From Methanomicrobiales archaeon (GTDB lineage Archaea > Halobacteriota > Methanomicrobia > Methanomicrobiales > JACTUA01): a stretch of DNA of 64,000 bases. The notes under the pieces are model-generated. The model had not been told where the DNA came from and made no database searches. It saw only the letters and a program-made list of their open reading frames with translations. Below are positions 42,529 through 53,822 of the stretch, piece by piece. The position numbers and the translations under genes are program-made. The stretch is taken from assembly GCA_015660865.1 (NCBI GenBank), contig JACTUA010000001.1, forward strand, positions 326,304 to 390,303. Reading direction: 5' to 3'. Positions within the stretch are counted from its first letter, which is position 1; each line of letters starts with the position of its first letter.

Positions 42529-45345
42529 ATGCCGGGAAAGATCGTCGTAAGGGGTGCGCGGGAGCACAACCTGCAGAACATCACGGTCGAGATCCCCAGG
42601 GACCGGTTCAATGTCCTCACGGGCCTCTCGGGCTCGGGGAAGTCCACCCTCGCCTTTGACACCATCTTTGCAGAGGGGCAGCGCCGGTACGTCGAGTCCC
42701 TCTCCTCCTATGCCCGGCAGTTCCTCGGGCTCATGTCCAAGCCGGAGGTGGAGTCCATCGAGGGGCTCTCCCCGGCCATCTCCATCGAGCAGAAGTCCAC
42801 GTCCAAGAACCCCCGCTCCACCGTTGGGACGACGACCGAGATCTACGACTACCTGCGCCTCCTCTTTGCCCGGATCGGGGTCCCCTACTGCCCTGACCAC
42901 GGGATCCGGATCGAGGCCCAGACCCCCGGGCGGATCGCGGACAGGATCGCGGAGGAACACCCGGGGACGGTGACCATCCTCTCGCCTGTCGTGCGGCAGA
43001 AGAAGGGGACCTACCAGGCGCTCATCAAGGAGTTCCACAGGGAGGGGTTCACCCGGGTGCGGGTGAACGGCGAGATCCACCGAACCGATGAGGAGATCCC
43101 TCTTGAGCGGTACAAAAAGCAGGAGATCGAGATCGTCATCGACCGGCTCTCCACCGATGACCGGTCCCGTCTCGCCGAGGCCTGCGAGAATGCCCTCAAG
43201 CGCTCGGAGGAGGGGCTCGTGATGATCCTCGACGAGCAGGGGAAGACCCAGCTCTACTCCTCGCTCATGGCCTGCCCTGTTTGCGGCATCGGCTTCGAGG
43301 AACTCCAGCCCCGGATGTTCTCCTTCAACAGCCCGTTCGGCGCCTGCGAGGGGTGCAACGGCCTCGGGATCAAGATGGAGTTCGACCCCGACCTGATCAT
43401 CCCCGACAGGGAGAAGTCCATCGCCGAGGGTGCGGTCGCCCTGTACCGCAACTTCCTCGACGGGTACCGCGCACAGTACCTCGGGGCCATCGCCCGGCAC
43501 TTCGGGTTCTCGGTCCTCACCCCGATCAAGGACCTCACCACCGAGCAGTACAATGCCCTGATGTCCGGCTCCCCCGAGCGGGTCCGGTTCTCCATGTCGA
43601 TGAAGAACGGGGACGCCCAGTGGTCCCACGTCGGGGAATGGGAGGGGCTCCTCCCCCAGGCCGAGCGGCTCTACAAGCAGACCCAGTCCGAGTACCGGCG
43701 GCACGAGCTGGAGAAGTTCATGCAGGTCTCGCTCTGCCCGGTCTGCGATGGGAAGCGGCTCAAGAAGAAGGTCCTCGCCGTGAAGATCGCGGGGAAGTCC
43801 ATCGTCGATGTCACCGATCTTCCCGTCAGCGGCTGCCTCGCGTTCTTCAAGAACCTCCCGCTCACAGCGAAGGAGGAGGAGATCGCCCACCAGATCCTGA
43901 AGGAGATCAACGACCGTCTCAGGTTCCTGGAGCGGGTTGGGCTGGGATATCTCACCCTCTCCCGTGCGGCCGGGTCGCTCTCAGGAGGCGAGGCCCAGCG
44001 GATCCGGCTCGCCACCCAGATCGGCTCCAACCTGACCGGCGTCCTCTACGTCCTCGACGAGCCCTCCATCGGCCTCCACCAGCGGGACAACCGTCGACTC
44101 ATCGATACCCTGAAGGCCCTCCGGGACCTGGGGAACACCCTCATCGTCGTGGAGCACGACGAGGAGACCATCAGGTCCGCAGATCATGTCGTGGACATGG
44201 GGCCCGGGGCAGGGATCCACGGGGGAGCGGTGGTCGCCGAGGGGACCCCCGACGAGATCGAGGGCAACCCGGCCTCCCTCACGGGCCTGTACCTCTCCGG
44301 CAAGATGATGATTGACGTCCCGAAGAAACGCCGGAGATCGAAGCGCTTTATCACCCTCACGGGCTGCCGGGAGAACAACCTGAAGAACATCGACGTGAAG
44401 ATCCCCGTCGGGGTCTTCACCGCCGTCACGGGTGTCTCGGGGTCGGGGAAGTCCACGCTCATCTACGAGATCCTGTACCACGCGATGCAGCGGGCTCTCC
44501 ACCACTCCCGGGTCCAGGTGGGCACCTACGACTCGATCCAGTTCGGGGACGAGATCGACAAGGTCATCGTCATCGACCAGTCCCCCATCGGCCGGACCCC
44601 TCGCTCCAACCCGGCGACCTACACGAAGGTCTTCGATGATATCCGGAAGATCTTCGCAGAGACGAAGGAGGCGAAGATGCGGGGATACAATCCGGGGCGG
44701 TTCTCCTTCAACCTCAGGGGCGGGCGGTGCGAGGCCTGCCAGGGAGAAGGGCTGATCAGGATCGAGATGAACTTCCTCCCTGACGTGTTTATCGAGTGCG
44801 AGGAGTGCAAGGGGACCCGCTACAACCGCGAGACCCTGGAGGTGAAGTACCGGGGCAAGTCCATCGCCGATGTGCTCGCCATGTCGGTGGAGGAGGCGAT
44901 GACCCTCTTCGACAAGATCCCGTCCATCAAGGCCAAGCTCGAGACCCTCTCCCGGGTTGGCCTGGACTATGTGAAGCTCGGGCAGTCTTCGACCACCCTC
45001 TCGGGCGGCGAGGCCCAGCGGATCAAGCTCACCCGCGAACTCGCCAAGCGGGCGACGGGGAAGACCCTCTACCTCCTGGACGAGCCGACGACCGGCCTCC
45101 ACTTCCACGACGTGAAGAAGCTCATCCAGGTGCTCGACGACCTGGTGAGCCGGGGGAACACCGTGGTGGTCATCGAGCATAACCTGGATATCGTCAAGTC
45201 TGCCGACAACATCATCGACCTCGGGCCCGAGGGGGGCGACCTGGGCGGGGAGGTCGTCGCCACGGGCACCCCCGAGGAGGTAAGCCGGGTTCCGGCGAGC
45301 TACACCGGCCAGTTCCTCGGCCGGATCCTGAACGGCCATGGTTGA
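42529..45345 (+). CDS. uvrA: Excinuclease ABC subunit UvrA
   Basis: A 938-residue damage-scanning ATPase of nucleotide excision repair, acting with UvrB and UvrC. It has two ABC-type ATPase modules: Walker [10 protein letters not shown] (32-40) and GVSGSGKST (from about 635), signatures [14 protein letters not shown] and [15 protein letters not shown]. The zinc-binding CxxC pairs are [16 protein letters not shown] and [17 protein letters not shown]. Length and order are normal. In archaea the uvrABC genes are generally regarded as acquired from bacteria. The stop overlaps uvrC by eight bases. Confidence 0.97.
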   Translation: MPGKIVVRGAREHNLQNITVEIPRDRFNVLTGLSGSGKSTLAFDTIFAEGQRRYVESLSSYARQFLGLMSKPEVESIEGLSPAISIEQKSTSKNPRSTVGTTTEIYDYLRLLFARIGVPYCPDHGIRIEAQTPGRIADRIAEEHPGTVTILSPVVRQKKGTYQALIKEFHREGFTRVRVNGEIHRTDEEIPLERYKKQEIEIVIDRLSTDDRSRLAEACENALKRSEEGLVMILDEQGKTQLYSSLMACPVCGIGFEELQPRMFSFNSPFGACEGCNGLGIKMEFDPDLIIPDREKSIAEGAVALYRNFLDGYRAQYLGAIARHFGFSVLTPIKDLTTEQYNALMSGSPERVRFSMSMKNGDAQWSHVGEWEGLLPQAERLYKQTQSEYRRHELEKFMQVSLCPVCDGKRLKKKVLAVKIAGKSIVDVTDLPVSGCLAFFKNLPLTAKEEEIAHQILKEINDRLRFLERVGLGYLTLSRAAGSLSGGEAQRIRLATQIGSNLTGVLYVLDEPSIGLHQRDNRRLIDTLKALRDLGNTLIVVEHDEETIRSADHVVDMGPGAGIHGGAVVAEGTPDEIEGNPASLTGLYLSGKMMIDVPKKRRRSKRFITLTGCRENNLKNIDVKIPVGVFTAVTGVSGSGKSTLIYEILYHAMQRALHHSRVQVGTYDSIQFGDEIDKVIVIDQSPIGRTPRSNPATYTKVFDDIRKIFAETKEAKMRGYNPGRFSFNLRGGRCEACQGEGLIRIEMNFLPDVFIECEECKGTRYNRETLEVKYRGKSIADVLAMSVEEAMTLFDKIPSIKAKLETLSRVGLDYVKLGQSSTTLSGGEAQRIKLTRELAKRATGKTLYLLDEPTTGLHFHDVKKLIQVLDDLVSRGNTVVVIEHNLDIVKSADNIIDLGPEGGDLGGEVVATGTPEEVSRVPASYTGQFLGRILNGHG

Positions 45346-46888
45346 CGTCGGCCAGATCCCCTCGTCCCCGGGCTCCTATCTCTTCAGGGACAAACACGGG
45401 ACGATCCTCTACATCGGCAAGGCAAAGGACCTGAAGAAGAGGGTCTCCTCGTATTTCCAGAAGAGCTCCCCCGACCCCCGTATCCGTGCGATGGTGGACC
45501 GGATCGAGTCCGTGGACTTCATGGTGACCGACAACGAGGTCGAGGCCCTCGTCCTCGAGAGCAACCTGATCAAGCGCCACCAGCCGAGGTACAACATCGA
45601 CCTCCGGGACGCGAAGACCTACGCCTACATCATGCTCACGAAGGAGCCGTTCCCCAGGATCATGATGGCGAGGCGGCCTTCGGGGGAGGGGTCCTTCTTC
45701 GGCCCGTTCGTCTCGGCCCGGGAACGTGACCACATCCTCCATGCGGTGAAGAGGGCGTTCGGCCTCCGCACCTGCCGCCGGCTCCCGAAGAGGGCGTGCC
45801 TCAGGCACCACATGGGCTCCTGCTCGGCCCCCTGCATCGGGGGGACCACGCCGGAGGACTATGCCCTCCGGGTGAAGCGGGTTGAGGCGCTCCTCAAGGG
45901 GCAGTCCACGGACCTGATCCGCGACCTCAAGTCCGAGATGGCCGGGAGGGCGAAGGACCAGGACTTCGAGCAAGCAATGGCACTTCGGGACCAGATCGAG
46001 GCGGTGGAGCACCTCGCAACCCGGCAGAAGGTCGAACGGCGCCGTGACCATGACGAGGATATCATCAACTACCTGGAGACCGAGGAGAAGGTGTACCTCA
46101 TGCTCTTCTCGGTGGAACGGGGGACCCTCGCTGAGAAGGAGGAGTTCATCTTCGATGCCTCGCCCGAGTTCATGGAGGAGTTCCTGGTGCAGTACTACTC
46201 CGGGAATGTCCCCCCCAAGGAGCTGATCCTCCCGAACGGTGTCTCCCTCCCAATCGCCGATTTCCTCACCCTGCAGCGGGGGAACCGGGTGCAGGTCACG
46301 GTGCCCCTGAAGGGGGAGAAGAAGCAGCTCCTGGACCTAGTCCGGAAGAACCTGGAGCAGACCTTCTTCGGCGAGAAGCTCCGGGTCGAGGCCCTCGGGG
46401 ACGCGCTCCATTTGCCTGCTCCTCCTTCCGCGATCGAGTGCTTCGATATCTCTCACCTCTCCGGCACCTCCACCGTGGGCTCCATGGTCCGGTTCATCGA
46501 TGGCAGGCCCGAGAAGAAAGGCTACCGTCGGTTCAAGATCCGGACCGTTGGCGGGGTCGATGATACTGCTGCGATTGCTGAGGTGGTCCGCCGCCGTTAC
46601 AGCCGGCTCGTCCGCGAGGGCACGCCGCTCCCCGACCTCGTGATCATCGATGGCGGGAAAGGGCAGCTTTCCGCCGCGAAGGCGGCCCTCTCCGAGGTGA
46701 AGGTGGATCTCCCCCTGATCTCCATCGCAAAGAAGCAGGAGGAGGTCTTTGCCCCGGGATTCTCATTCCCGCTACCCCTCGACAAGAAGAGCCCTGCGTC
46801 CCTTCTCATCCGTGAGATCCGGGATGAGGCCCACCGGTTCGCGGTGGCGTACCACCGGCTGCTCAGGCGGAAGAAGGTGGTCTCGTGA
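45338..46888 (+). CDS. uvrC: Excinuclease ABC subunit UvrC, lacking the C-terminal HhH region
   Basis: A 516-residue endonuclease that cuts on both sides of the lesion. An N-terminal GIY-YIG domain (GSYLFRDKHGTILYIGKA, about 11-28) is followed by a cysteine cluster (CRRLPKRACLRHHMGSC), a UVR motif (SEMAGRAKDQDFEQAMALRD) and the RNase H-like half (AIECFDISHLSGTSTVGSMV, VIIDGGKGQLSAA). It ends at FAVAYHRLLRRKKVVS, where bacterial proteins continue with about 60-90 residues of helix-hairpin-helix DNA-binding domain. The end falls inside a 14-bp direct repeat shared with the uvrB start. Confidence 0.95.
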   Translation: MVDVGQIPSSPGSYLFRDKHGTILYIGKAKDLKKRVSSYFQKSSPDPRIRAMVDRIESVDFMVTDNEVEALVLESNLIKRHQPRYNIDLRDAKTYAYIMLTKEPFPRIMMARRPSGEGSFFGPFVSARERDHILHAVKRAFGLRTCRRLPKRACLRHHMGSCSAPCIGGTTPEDYALRVKRVEALLKGQSTDLIRDLKSEMAGRAKDQDFEQAMALRDQIEAVEHLATRQKVERRRDHDEDIINYLETEEKVYLMLFSVERGTLAEKEEFIFDASPEFMEEFLVQYYSGNVPPKELILPNGVSLPIADFLTLQRGNRVQVTVPLKGEKKQLLDLVRKNLEQTFFGEKLRVEALGDALHLPAPPSAIECFDISHLSGTSTVGSMVRFIDGRPEKKGYRRFKIRTVGGVDDTAAIAEVVRRRYSRLVREGTPLPDLVIIDGGKGQLSAAKAALSEVKVDLPLISIAKKQEEVFAPGFSFPLPLDKKSPASLLIREIRDEAHRFAVAYHRLLRRKKVVS

Positions 46889-46973
46889 GGGTAGTTACCC
46901 TCCCACCGGCTCCTCCGCGAAAAGGAGGTATCGCCCCCACTGGCAGCCCCCTCCGCTTTAAGGGGGTGGTCTC

Positions 46974-46978
<5 letters not shown>
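46876..46978 (+). repeat. 14-bp direct repeats bounding an 89-bp unit between uvrC and uvrB
   Basis: GGTGGTCTCGTGAG occurs at 46876-46889, over the uvrC stop, and at 46965-46978, over the uvrB GTG start. The intervening sequence contains three short hairpins: GGGTA/TACCC, CTCCT/AGGAG and CCCCCT/AGGGGG. Removing one period would leave uvrC and uvrB overlapping as GTGA, like other genes in this window. Confidence 0.8.
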
Positions 46979-48908
<1,930 letters not shown>

Positions 48909-48998
48909 GGGGGTGATGGAGTAATTCCTACACGCATTCGAGAAACAAAATAATTGATCTCCTATTAATCGAATGGTTTTTGATATTTTGCGTTTTTT

Positions 48999-49625
48999 TT
49001 ACTTATTACCCTGTAATGATTTTAATAGGCTCATAATATTAGGTATCAAATTGATTCCTTGGTCAAAATTCCTTTTTATGTGTAATATGGAGTTTTTTTG
49101 TTCTTGGGGTTGGAAACCAAGGTGTTCACCAGGAGAATAACGGTCACCCCGATTTGCGATTATGTATCGTCTCGACTCTTCGGCACCTTTCAATAATGAA
49201 TAAAACCGGAACAAATTACCAGCAAGTTCCTTATCAAACTTGAATATTTCTTTTCGAAACACGTAATACAACGACTCTTCGGAAATAAATGGCCTATGGT
49301 AATCTTGGTCATTTGATAAAAATAATTCTGTAAAGTTGGCGTCATTGTATCTGTTAATCTTTTCAATCCAATGTTGTATCCAGTCTTGTTGAATTTCCAA
49401 TTCTATAGAAAATCCTCTGCCGATTGCTCTTAATTCATCTCTCCGAGTTATAAAGAAAATGTAATATGATGAAAATAAAGTCAGAGCCCCACCAATTATT
49501 ACGCCGATTAATTGTGTTTGAAGAAAAAAACTGATAAGATCGTTTGACATAATAAAAGACACTAGAAAATGTTGGTTCAATTTTATGAAGTAAACAACGA
49601 GAATTAAAAACATTAATTCAATCAT
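48999..49625 (-). CDS. Unknown membrane protein of the accessory region
   Basis: A 208-residue AT-rich gene. Two hydrophobic segments (about 3-15 and 38-60, IGVIIGGALTLFSSYYIFFI) are followed by RRDELRAIGRGFSIELEIQQ and a soluble, mostly helical part of about 140 residues. No catalytic motif or family is recognised. Membrane plus long cytosolic helices is common among defence-associated effectors, but no such role can be claimed. A TATA-like TTTTTATGG about 30 bases upstream of ATG 49625 fits a near-leaderless start; ATG 49550 is an alternative. Confidence 0.62.
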   Translation of the reverse strand: MIELMFLILVVYFIKLNQHFLVSFIMSNDLISFFLQTQLIGVIIGGALTLFSSYYIFFITRRDELRAIGRGFSIELEIQQDWIQHWIEKINRYNDANFTELFLSNDQDYHRPFISEESLYYVFRKEIFKFDKELAGNLFRFYSLLKGAEESRRYIIANRGDRYSPGEHLGFQPQEQKNSILHIKRNFDQGINLIPNIMSLLKSLQGNK

Positions 49626-49766
49626 AACTCAGCTCGCTTTAGACATTTTTCCATAAAAATAATTGCCGCTAGTAATATTTTCGTCTTTCCATTATCATCG
49701 TTCATCTAACAAAAACCAACGAAAGATTCTTCGGCTAAGACCTAAAATTTAAATAATTGATAAAAT

Positions 49767-50210
49767 ATGTCTCGCTCTCGATCGGATATTGCCAAAATAG
49801 CTATTAGCCTATTGTTAATCGTCTTGGCCGTTATCTTTGCCTTGGTTATTGCGTTCAACCCGAAAATAGCATATGAAAATCCAGATGGATTAGTTAAGGA
49901 TTTGATTAATACTTGCATTACAGTTTTATCTATCGCAATAGCAACTATTTTAGCATATACAGCAATTATTGAGACGAGGAGTCCAGGTAGTGTAAAAAAT
50001 AATCTCATAATATTTTCAATGATAATCCCCATTATTGGAATATTATTCGGGTTGTTTTCTTTATACTATTCTTATTTTAGTGAGACATTCGAGTTGGGGA
50101 AAATTCTTCTTGCAGTAACCATGGAATTAACAATAGGTAGTATTTTATTGCTACTTTTACTTTCAATTAGAGAAACCGGAGGACCCCAGCAGTTAAAAGG
50201 GGATTGCTAA
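49767..50210 (+). CDS. Unknown four-helix membrane protein
   Basis: A 147-residue AT-rich gene encoding four hydrophobic segments (about 11-31, 43-65, 79-99 and 115-132) separated by short loops; the C-terminus is short and charged. No family is recognised. It is divergent from the other membrane protein, with 141 bases between them containing AT-rich TATA-like sequence. The two could form one module, since they lie together between the two uvrB 3'-end copies. Confidence 0.6.
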   Translation: MSRSRSDIAKIAISLLLIVLAVIFALVIAFNPKIAYENPDGLVKDLINTCITVLSIAIATILAYTAIIETRSPGSVKNNLIIFSMIIPIIGILFGLFSLYYSYFSETFELGKILLAVTMELTIGSILLLLLLSIRETGGPQQLKGDC

Positions 50211-50323
50211 AATCTCATTTTTTTGGATTTTCAAAATGGGTAACATAACCCACCCTAAAAATTCCTTTTGTTAGCGCTAACGATCTCAACAGCGCCCCCG
50301 CCCTGTCCTCATCATCTGCCCGC

Positions 50324-50392
50324 GTATGCCCCTTCTTAGCCGGGCGGGGGCGTGAGGTGCTGGGGATCAACTCCACCCACCCTCGGCACCGT
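50324..50392 (+). repeat. R2 hairpin repeat, copy a
   Basis: A GC-rich block of about 69 bp in an AT-rich setting. TATGCCCC pairs with GGGGGCGT around CCGGGC, followed by TGAGGTGCTGGGGATCAACT and a tail ending CACCGTGG. It aligns with 60391-60460 and 61280-61347, all in the same orientation. It runs straight into the uvrB 3'-end copy at 50392. Confidence 0.7.
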
Positions 50393-50495
50393 GGAGGCGA
50401 AGATTCAGGCGGCGGCGGAGGCACTGGACTTTGAGAGGGCGATCAGTTTACGGGATACGATACGATCCCTGGAGAGGAGGGCTGGGAAGGTTTGA
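50392..50495 (+). pseudogene. Second copy of the uvrB 3' end (UVR motif)
   Basis: 104 bases align to the end of uvrB with no gaps, including a stop codon in register (TGA for TAA). Most differences are synonymous (GCCTTAGAT against GCACTGGAC, GAA against GAG), so the copy derives from a uvrB-like gene under protein-level selection, not from recent local duplication and decay. There is no start codon or upstream uvrB sequence, so it is a 3' fragment only. Confidence 0.85.
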
Positions 50496-50548
50496 ATTGG
50501 TTAAATCTATTTTCGATTGGCATTTTCACAAAAATGATATTTCTCTTT

Positions 50549-52555
50549 TCAGTCTTCTCTCTTTATTTTGTCCATCACAAATGGAATAATTCTATTCTTT
50601 AGTTTGGTTGGTAATTCTTTCAATTTTGTAAGACGATTTATTCCGAGTTTTTCTAAGTCCTCTTTAATAGCTGGATATGAAATATCTTGAATAGGAATTT
50701 CAATTGTGTGTTCTAAACCGCTGCCAAAAACGCTTAGCCCCGATTTAATCACAAGTTTTTCTTCGATCCTTGGGTTATAACATACACGAATTTCATTCAA
50801 TTGGGATTCAAATCTTTCGAATTTTTCAGATATCCTTTTATCAAGATAGATTTTTGGTAAAAGTTGAATAATTGTACTAATTACCCCAAATTTTTCATAA
50901 GTACTATCTTTACCTTGAATTCCGTCAATTTTATCAATTATTACTTTATTTTCAGGAATGTTTGGAATATTTGCTTTTAACGAGAAAACCAGATTTTCTA
51001 TTTGCCCATCGAGGATGGACATATCATTGACGTTAAACCGCTGAATTTTTTGGAGCGTTGAAAACGCGAACCATGATTGAGGTGAGAATTCAGAATCCTG
51101 CCATAGATATTCTGCTGCTTCATAAATTTCAGGCATATAATATCGTAATTTGTCTTTTTTAAGAAATTCCTTGAAAATACCCAGATCTACGATCAATTCA
51201 CGAACATTAACTTGACCATTATCGTTGCAGATTGAAATAAATTTCTCGGCCGTTTCATGATAATAACCGCCCGTTCCTGAATAATCCGTTCCACACCTAA
51301 GGAATATTAACCAACCAGAATGATCCGAGAATAATGAAACAGGTAATTCAAAAAAAACACCATAACTATAATCAAATTTATTCTCTCCAGCAGGATGTTT
51401 TATTCTTAAGACCTCAACTTTTTCTTCAACCTTAAAGAAACTATATTTTTGAATTTCGCCTAGTAAAACCGACGTAAATGCAGGAACTCCTCCGATTATT
51501 GTAATATCGGAATCAAGGTAATCTGCGTCATACCAATAGAGATAATAGTTGATTTTCTTTATCGTGTTATCTTTTGAGTCTTCTTTTGTCAAATAATCCG
51601 GTTCCGCAAGTCCCTTCTTTTCTAATAAACCTCCAAATATCTGCTTATCAAACTTTTTTGAAATTGTCAAAGATCCGATTCGCCCAATTTTCGGCGTTAA
51701 TCGCTCAATAATTTCTTCATTAATAATTGAGAAAAAACGATCGAAACAATCCCAATATACCCGGGTTGTAAATTCTCTCTCATCAAAATCTATTGGGTAA
51801 AAATCATGTTCATCGTCGTTAATCTCCTCTTCGAAATAGGTCTTGTGTGCTTTATGTAATTCTTTTACAGGCAATTTTTCAAAGTCAGATTCACCCAATA
51901 AAAGGTACCATAAATATTCGACAGCATAAGCATATCCCAAATAGACTTTATCGAAGTTATTTTCTGAAATGAAGGTTCCCAGCATAATAAAGGGATAGGA
52001 ATTTGGATAGCCTCTGTAGGTATCGTTCAGAAAAATAAGGGTGTAATTCATCGATGAGAGCCTTAAGGCCTCAGATTTCGATATTTTATTTCGGGTGTTC
52101 GTATATTTCTTGAAAATGCGATCGAATATAGATAATATTGGTGATATTTCATCGATCAAGACCTGGTTGAGGTTATCCCAATTCTCTACATTCCGTATTT
52201 TTTTAAAAGAGTTCCATAGATTTTTGAAAACAATTATTTTTTCGGAAGAATTTGGAATCTCATCAATTGGAACACCAGTCCATTCTGCTCTATCTAAGAT
52301 TCGATCTGATTTCAAATTGAATGCTGGATCATCTAATCCATCAAATATATTATTTAAAACTACGTCGATAAAGAATTGGTATCCTAGAAATAATTCATCA
52401 TCATTTCTTATAGAATGATAGTTTTTTAACCATCTTCTAAAGTTAGGAACATCAGATGTAATTTTTAAAATATGAACAAATGAGGAAAAATGGGAGATAT
52501 CAATTTTAAACCAATCAATTGCAGTTCTCTTCTTAATTGGTTTCTGATTTTTCAT
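50549..52555 (-). CDS. Large unknown protein of the accessory region
   Basis: A 668-residue soluble protein, AT-rich, with no recognised family. Notable stretches are a helical N-terminal half and a central region GWLIFLRCGTDYSGTGGYYHE (about 415-435), close in style to NTPase-independent effector domains but without a diagnostic motif. The C-terminal 100 residues are Lys/Ile-rich. It is encoded beside another minus-strand unknown (52624-53343) and the two are flanked by repeats, so they probably form one two-gene module. I propose no function. Confidence 0.65.
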   Translation of the reverse strand: MKNQKPIKKRTAIDWFKIDISHFSSFVHILKITSDVPNFRRWLKNYHSIRNDDELFLGYQFFIDVVLNNIFDGLDDPAFNLKSDRILDRAEWTGVPIDEIPNSSEKIIVFKNLWNSFKKIRNVENWDNLNQVLIDEISPILSIFDRIFKKYTNTRNKISKSEALRLSSMNYTLIFLNDTYRGYPNSYPFIMLGTFISENNFDKVYLGYAYAVEYLWYLLLGESDFEKLPVKELHKAHKTYFEEEINDDEHDFYPIDFDEREFTTRVYWDCFDRFFSIINEEIIERLTPKIGRIGSLTISKKFDKQIFGGLLEKKGLAEPDYLTKEDSKDNTIKKINYYLYWYDADYLDSDITIIGGVPAFTSVLLGEIQKYSFFKVEEKVEVLRIKHPAGENKFDYSYGVFFELPVSLFSDHSGWLIFLRCGTDYSGTGGYYHETAEKFISICNDNGQVNVRELIVDLGIFKEFLKKDKLRYYMPEIYEAAEYLWQDSEFSPQSWFAFSTLQKIQRFNVNDMSILDGQIENLVFSLKANIPNIPENKVIIDKIDGIQGKDSTYEKFGVISTIIQLLPKIYLDKRISEKFERFESQLNEIRVCYNPRIEEKLVIKSGLSVFGSGLEHTIEIPIQDISYPAIKEDLEKLGINRLTKLKELPTKLKNRIIPFVMDKIKRED

Positions 52556-52623
52556 TATTTAAGTGTAATATCCCCTATCTAATAATTTGTATTGCTATTC
52601 ATTAGCTCTTGCCCAGCCTTTGT

Positions 52624-53343
52624 CTAAGTCGTAAAATCATTCTCAAGAAAACTTGTTTTTGCCCACTTTACTAGTGATTCCATATATGAATCCCTTATTG
52701 TTATTTCGAGTCCGTGTAAATTATTTACATCGAACGCTGAGTAATGTTCATCAAAGGTTGGCTTAATTCGCTCAAAATGGTCAATAATATACGCAAACAA
52801 TAATTTAATGAGATCTTCATTATTTTCATCCATTTTATCTAAATCATGAATCATTTGTTCAAATTCTTGAGATCTTTGACTAAACTCGATGGCATAATCA
52901 TATAATTCCATTAAATGTTGTAATCGCCCTTCAGAAATTCTACCAAGCGTGAATTTTGATTCTTTAAATTTAATATTTGCATAAAATCCCTGTTCCATAA
53001 AATTGTAATATGCCTTGCTCGGTAGATATTGAAGGAGATATCCAGGCAATCCATGAGATCTTTCCCAATCGCGAGGAAATGTGCTTTGATAAAGTCCATA
53101 AGAGAGCCCATAGGATGTGCTTTTTGGAAGCCAATTACCTAGTTTTTGGTGTATTAGTCGCCATTCGCAAACGTGAATATTCCTATAAAAATTATAAAAA
53201 TCCATATTATTATTAATGGTCTTTATCTCGTCTAGGAGTGCATTAAGGTGAGAATTGTAATTTAATATTGCTGTCCTTCGATAGGTATAATCTACATAAA
53301 TAATGGGAATAACGATTGATATTAAATCGGTAAAAATTTCCAA
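52624..53343 (-). CDS. Unknown protein with N-terminal membrane segment, TTG start
   Basis: A 239-residue AT-rich gene. One hydrophobic segment at residues 5-18 (TDLISIVIPIIYVDY) is followed by a soluble, mainly helical domain with several aromatic clusters (YGLSYGLYQSTFPRDWERSH). No family is recognised. The start is a TTG at 53343, supported by a minus-strand CATTTATTAC about 27-35 bases upstream; the next in-frame ATG would remove the membrane segment. It lies 68 bases upstream of the 668-residue gene on the same strand. Confidence 0.58.
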   Translation of the reverse strand: MEIFTDLISIVIPIIYVDYTYRRTAILNYNSHLNALLDEIKTINNNMDFYNFYRNIHVCEWRLIHQKLGNWLPKSTSYGLSYGLYQSTFPRDWERSHGLPGYLLQYLPSKAYYNFMEQGFYANIKFKESKFTLGRISEGRLQHLMELYDYAIEFSQRSQEFEQMIHDLDKMDENNEDLIKLLFAYIIDHFERIKPTFDEHYSAFDVNNLHGLEITIRDSYMESLVKWAKTSFLENDFTT

Positions 53344-53543
53344 AACAACTGATGGTCGTTATCCAAGTAATAAATGTATGAGAATAATATCAAGAGAAAA
53401 AGGAAGAAGATGTAAGAAAATACAAAAGTTAGGGTTAATTTCCATAGAATATAATTAGGTTGATTAAATTGAGACTTTTTCATGAGTAGAACAGATATCT
53501 AATTTTATTAAAAGATTGTTTAAATTTACTCATCTAAGTTGTG

Positions 53544-53689
53544 GTCGGTCCGGATCACCCAGCCGGCGTTCGGCCTGGGATCAAGTGTCCGGCGTGGGCC
53601 CCGGCGGGGCGGGGGCCTTCGGGGACTCGCCGGCCCAGGCCCTGGGGCGGGGTAGGGTGGACGGTGGAGGGGATGCGGATGATCCAACC
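53544..53689 (+). repeat. R1 hairpin repeat, copy A
   Basis: About 146 bp of GC-rich sequence between AT-rich genes. It shows the R1 order: a first hairpin (GGATC...GATC around CCCAGCCGGC/GGCCTGGG), GGCGTGGGCCCCGGCGGGGC, GGCCTTCGG, CGCCGGCCCAGGCCCTGGGG and the tail GGATGCGGATGATCC. It lies between the minus-strand two-gene module and the DUF2130 gene. The rest of the 480-bp gap is AT-rich and shows only a TATA-like GATAATTTATTG near 53770. Confidence 0.85.
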
Positions 53690-53822
53690 TCTGTACTTTC
53701 ATTATCCTTAGCCACGCCCTTGGATTATGAGTTCTGTTCGGGATATCGACAATCCGGTAAGAAGAGTGAGATAATTTATTGGGTACCCAATGAGAAGAAC
53801 TCGTTATTGAATGGGGTGAAAA

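Noticed and set aside
42493-43890. A 465-codon minus-strand open frame
   Set aside because: Antisense to uvrA, whose motifs are unmistakable.
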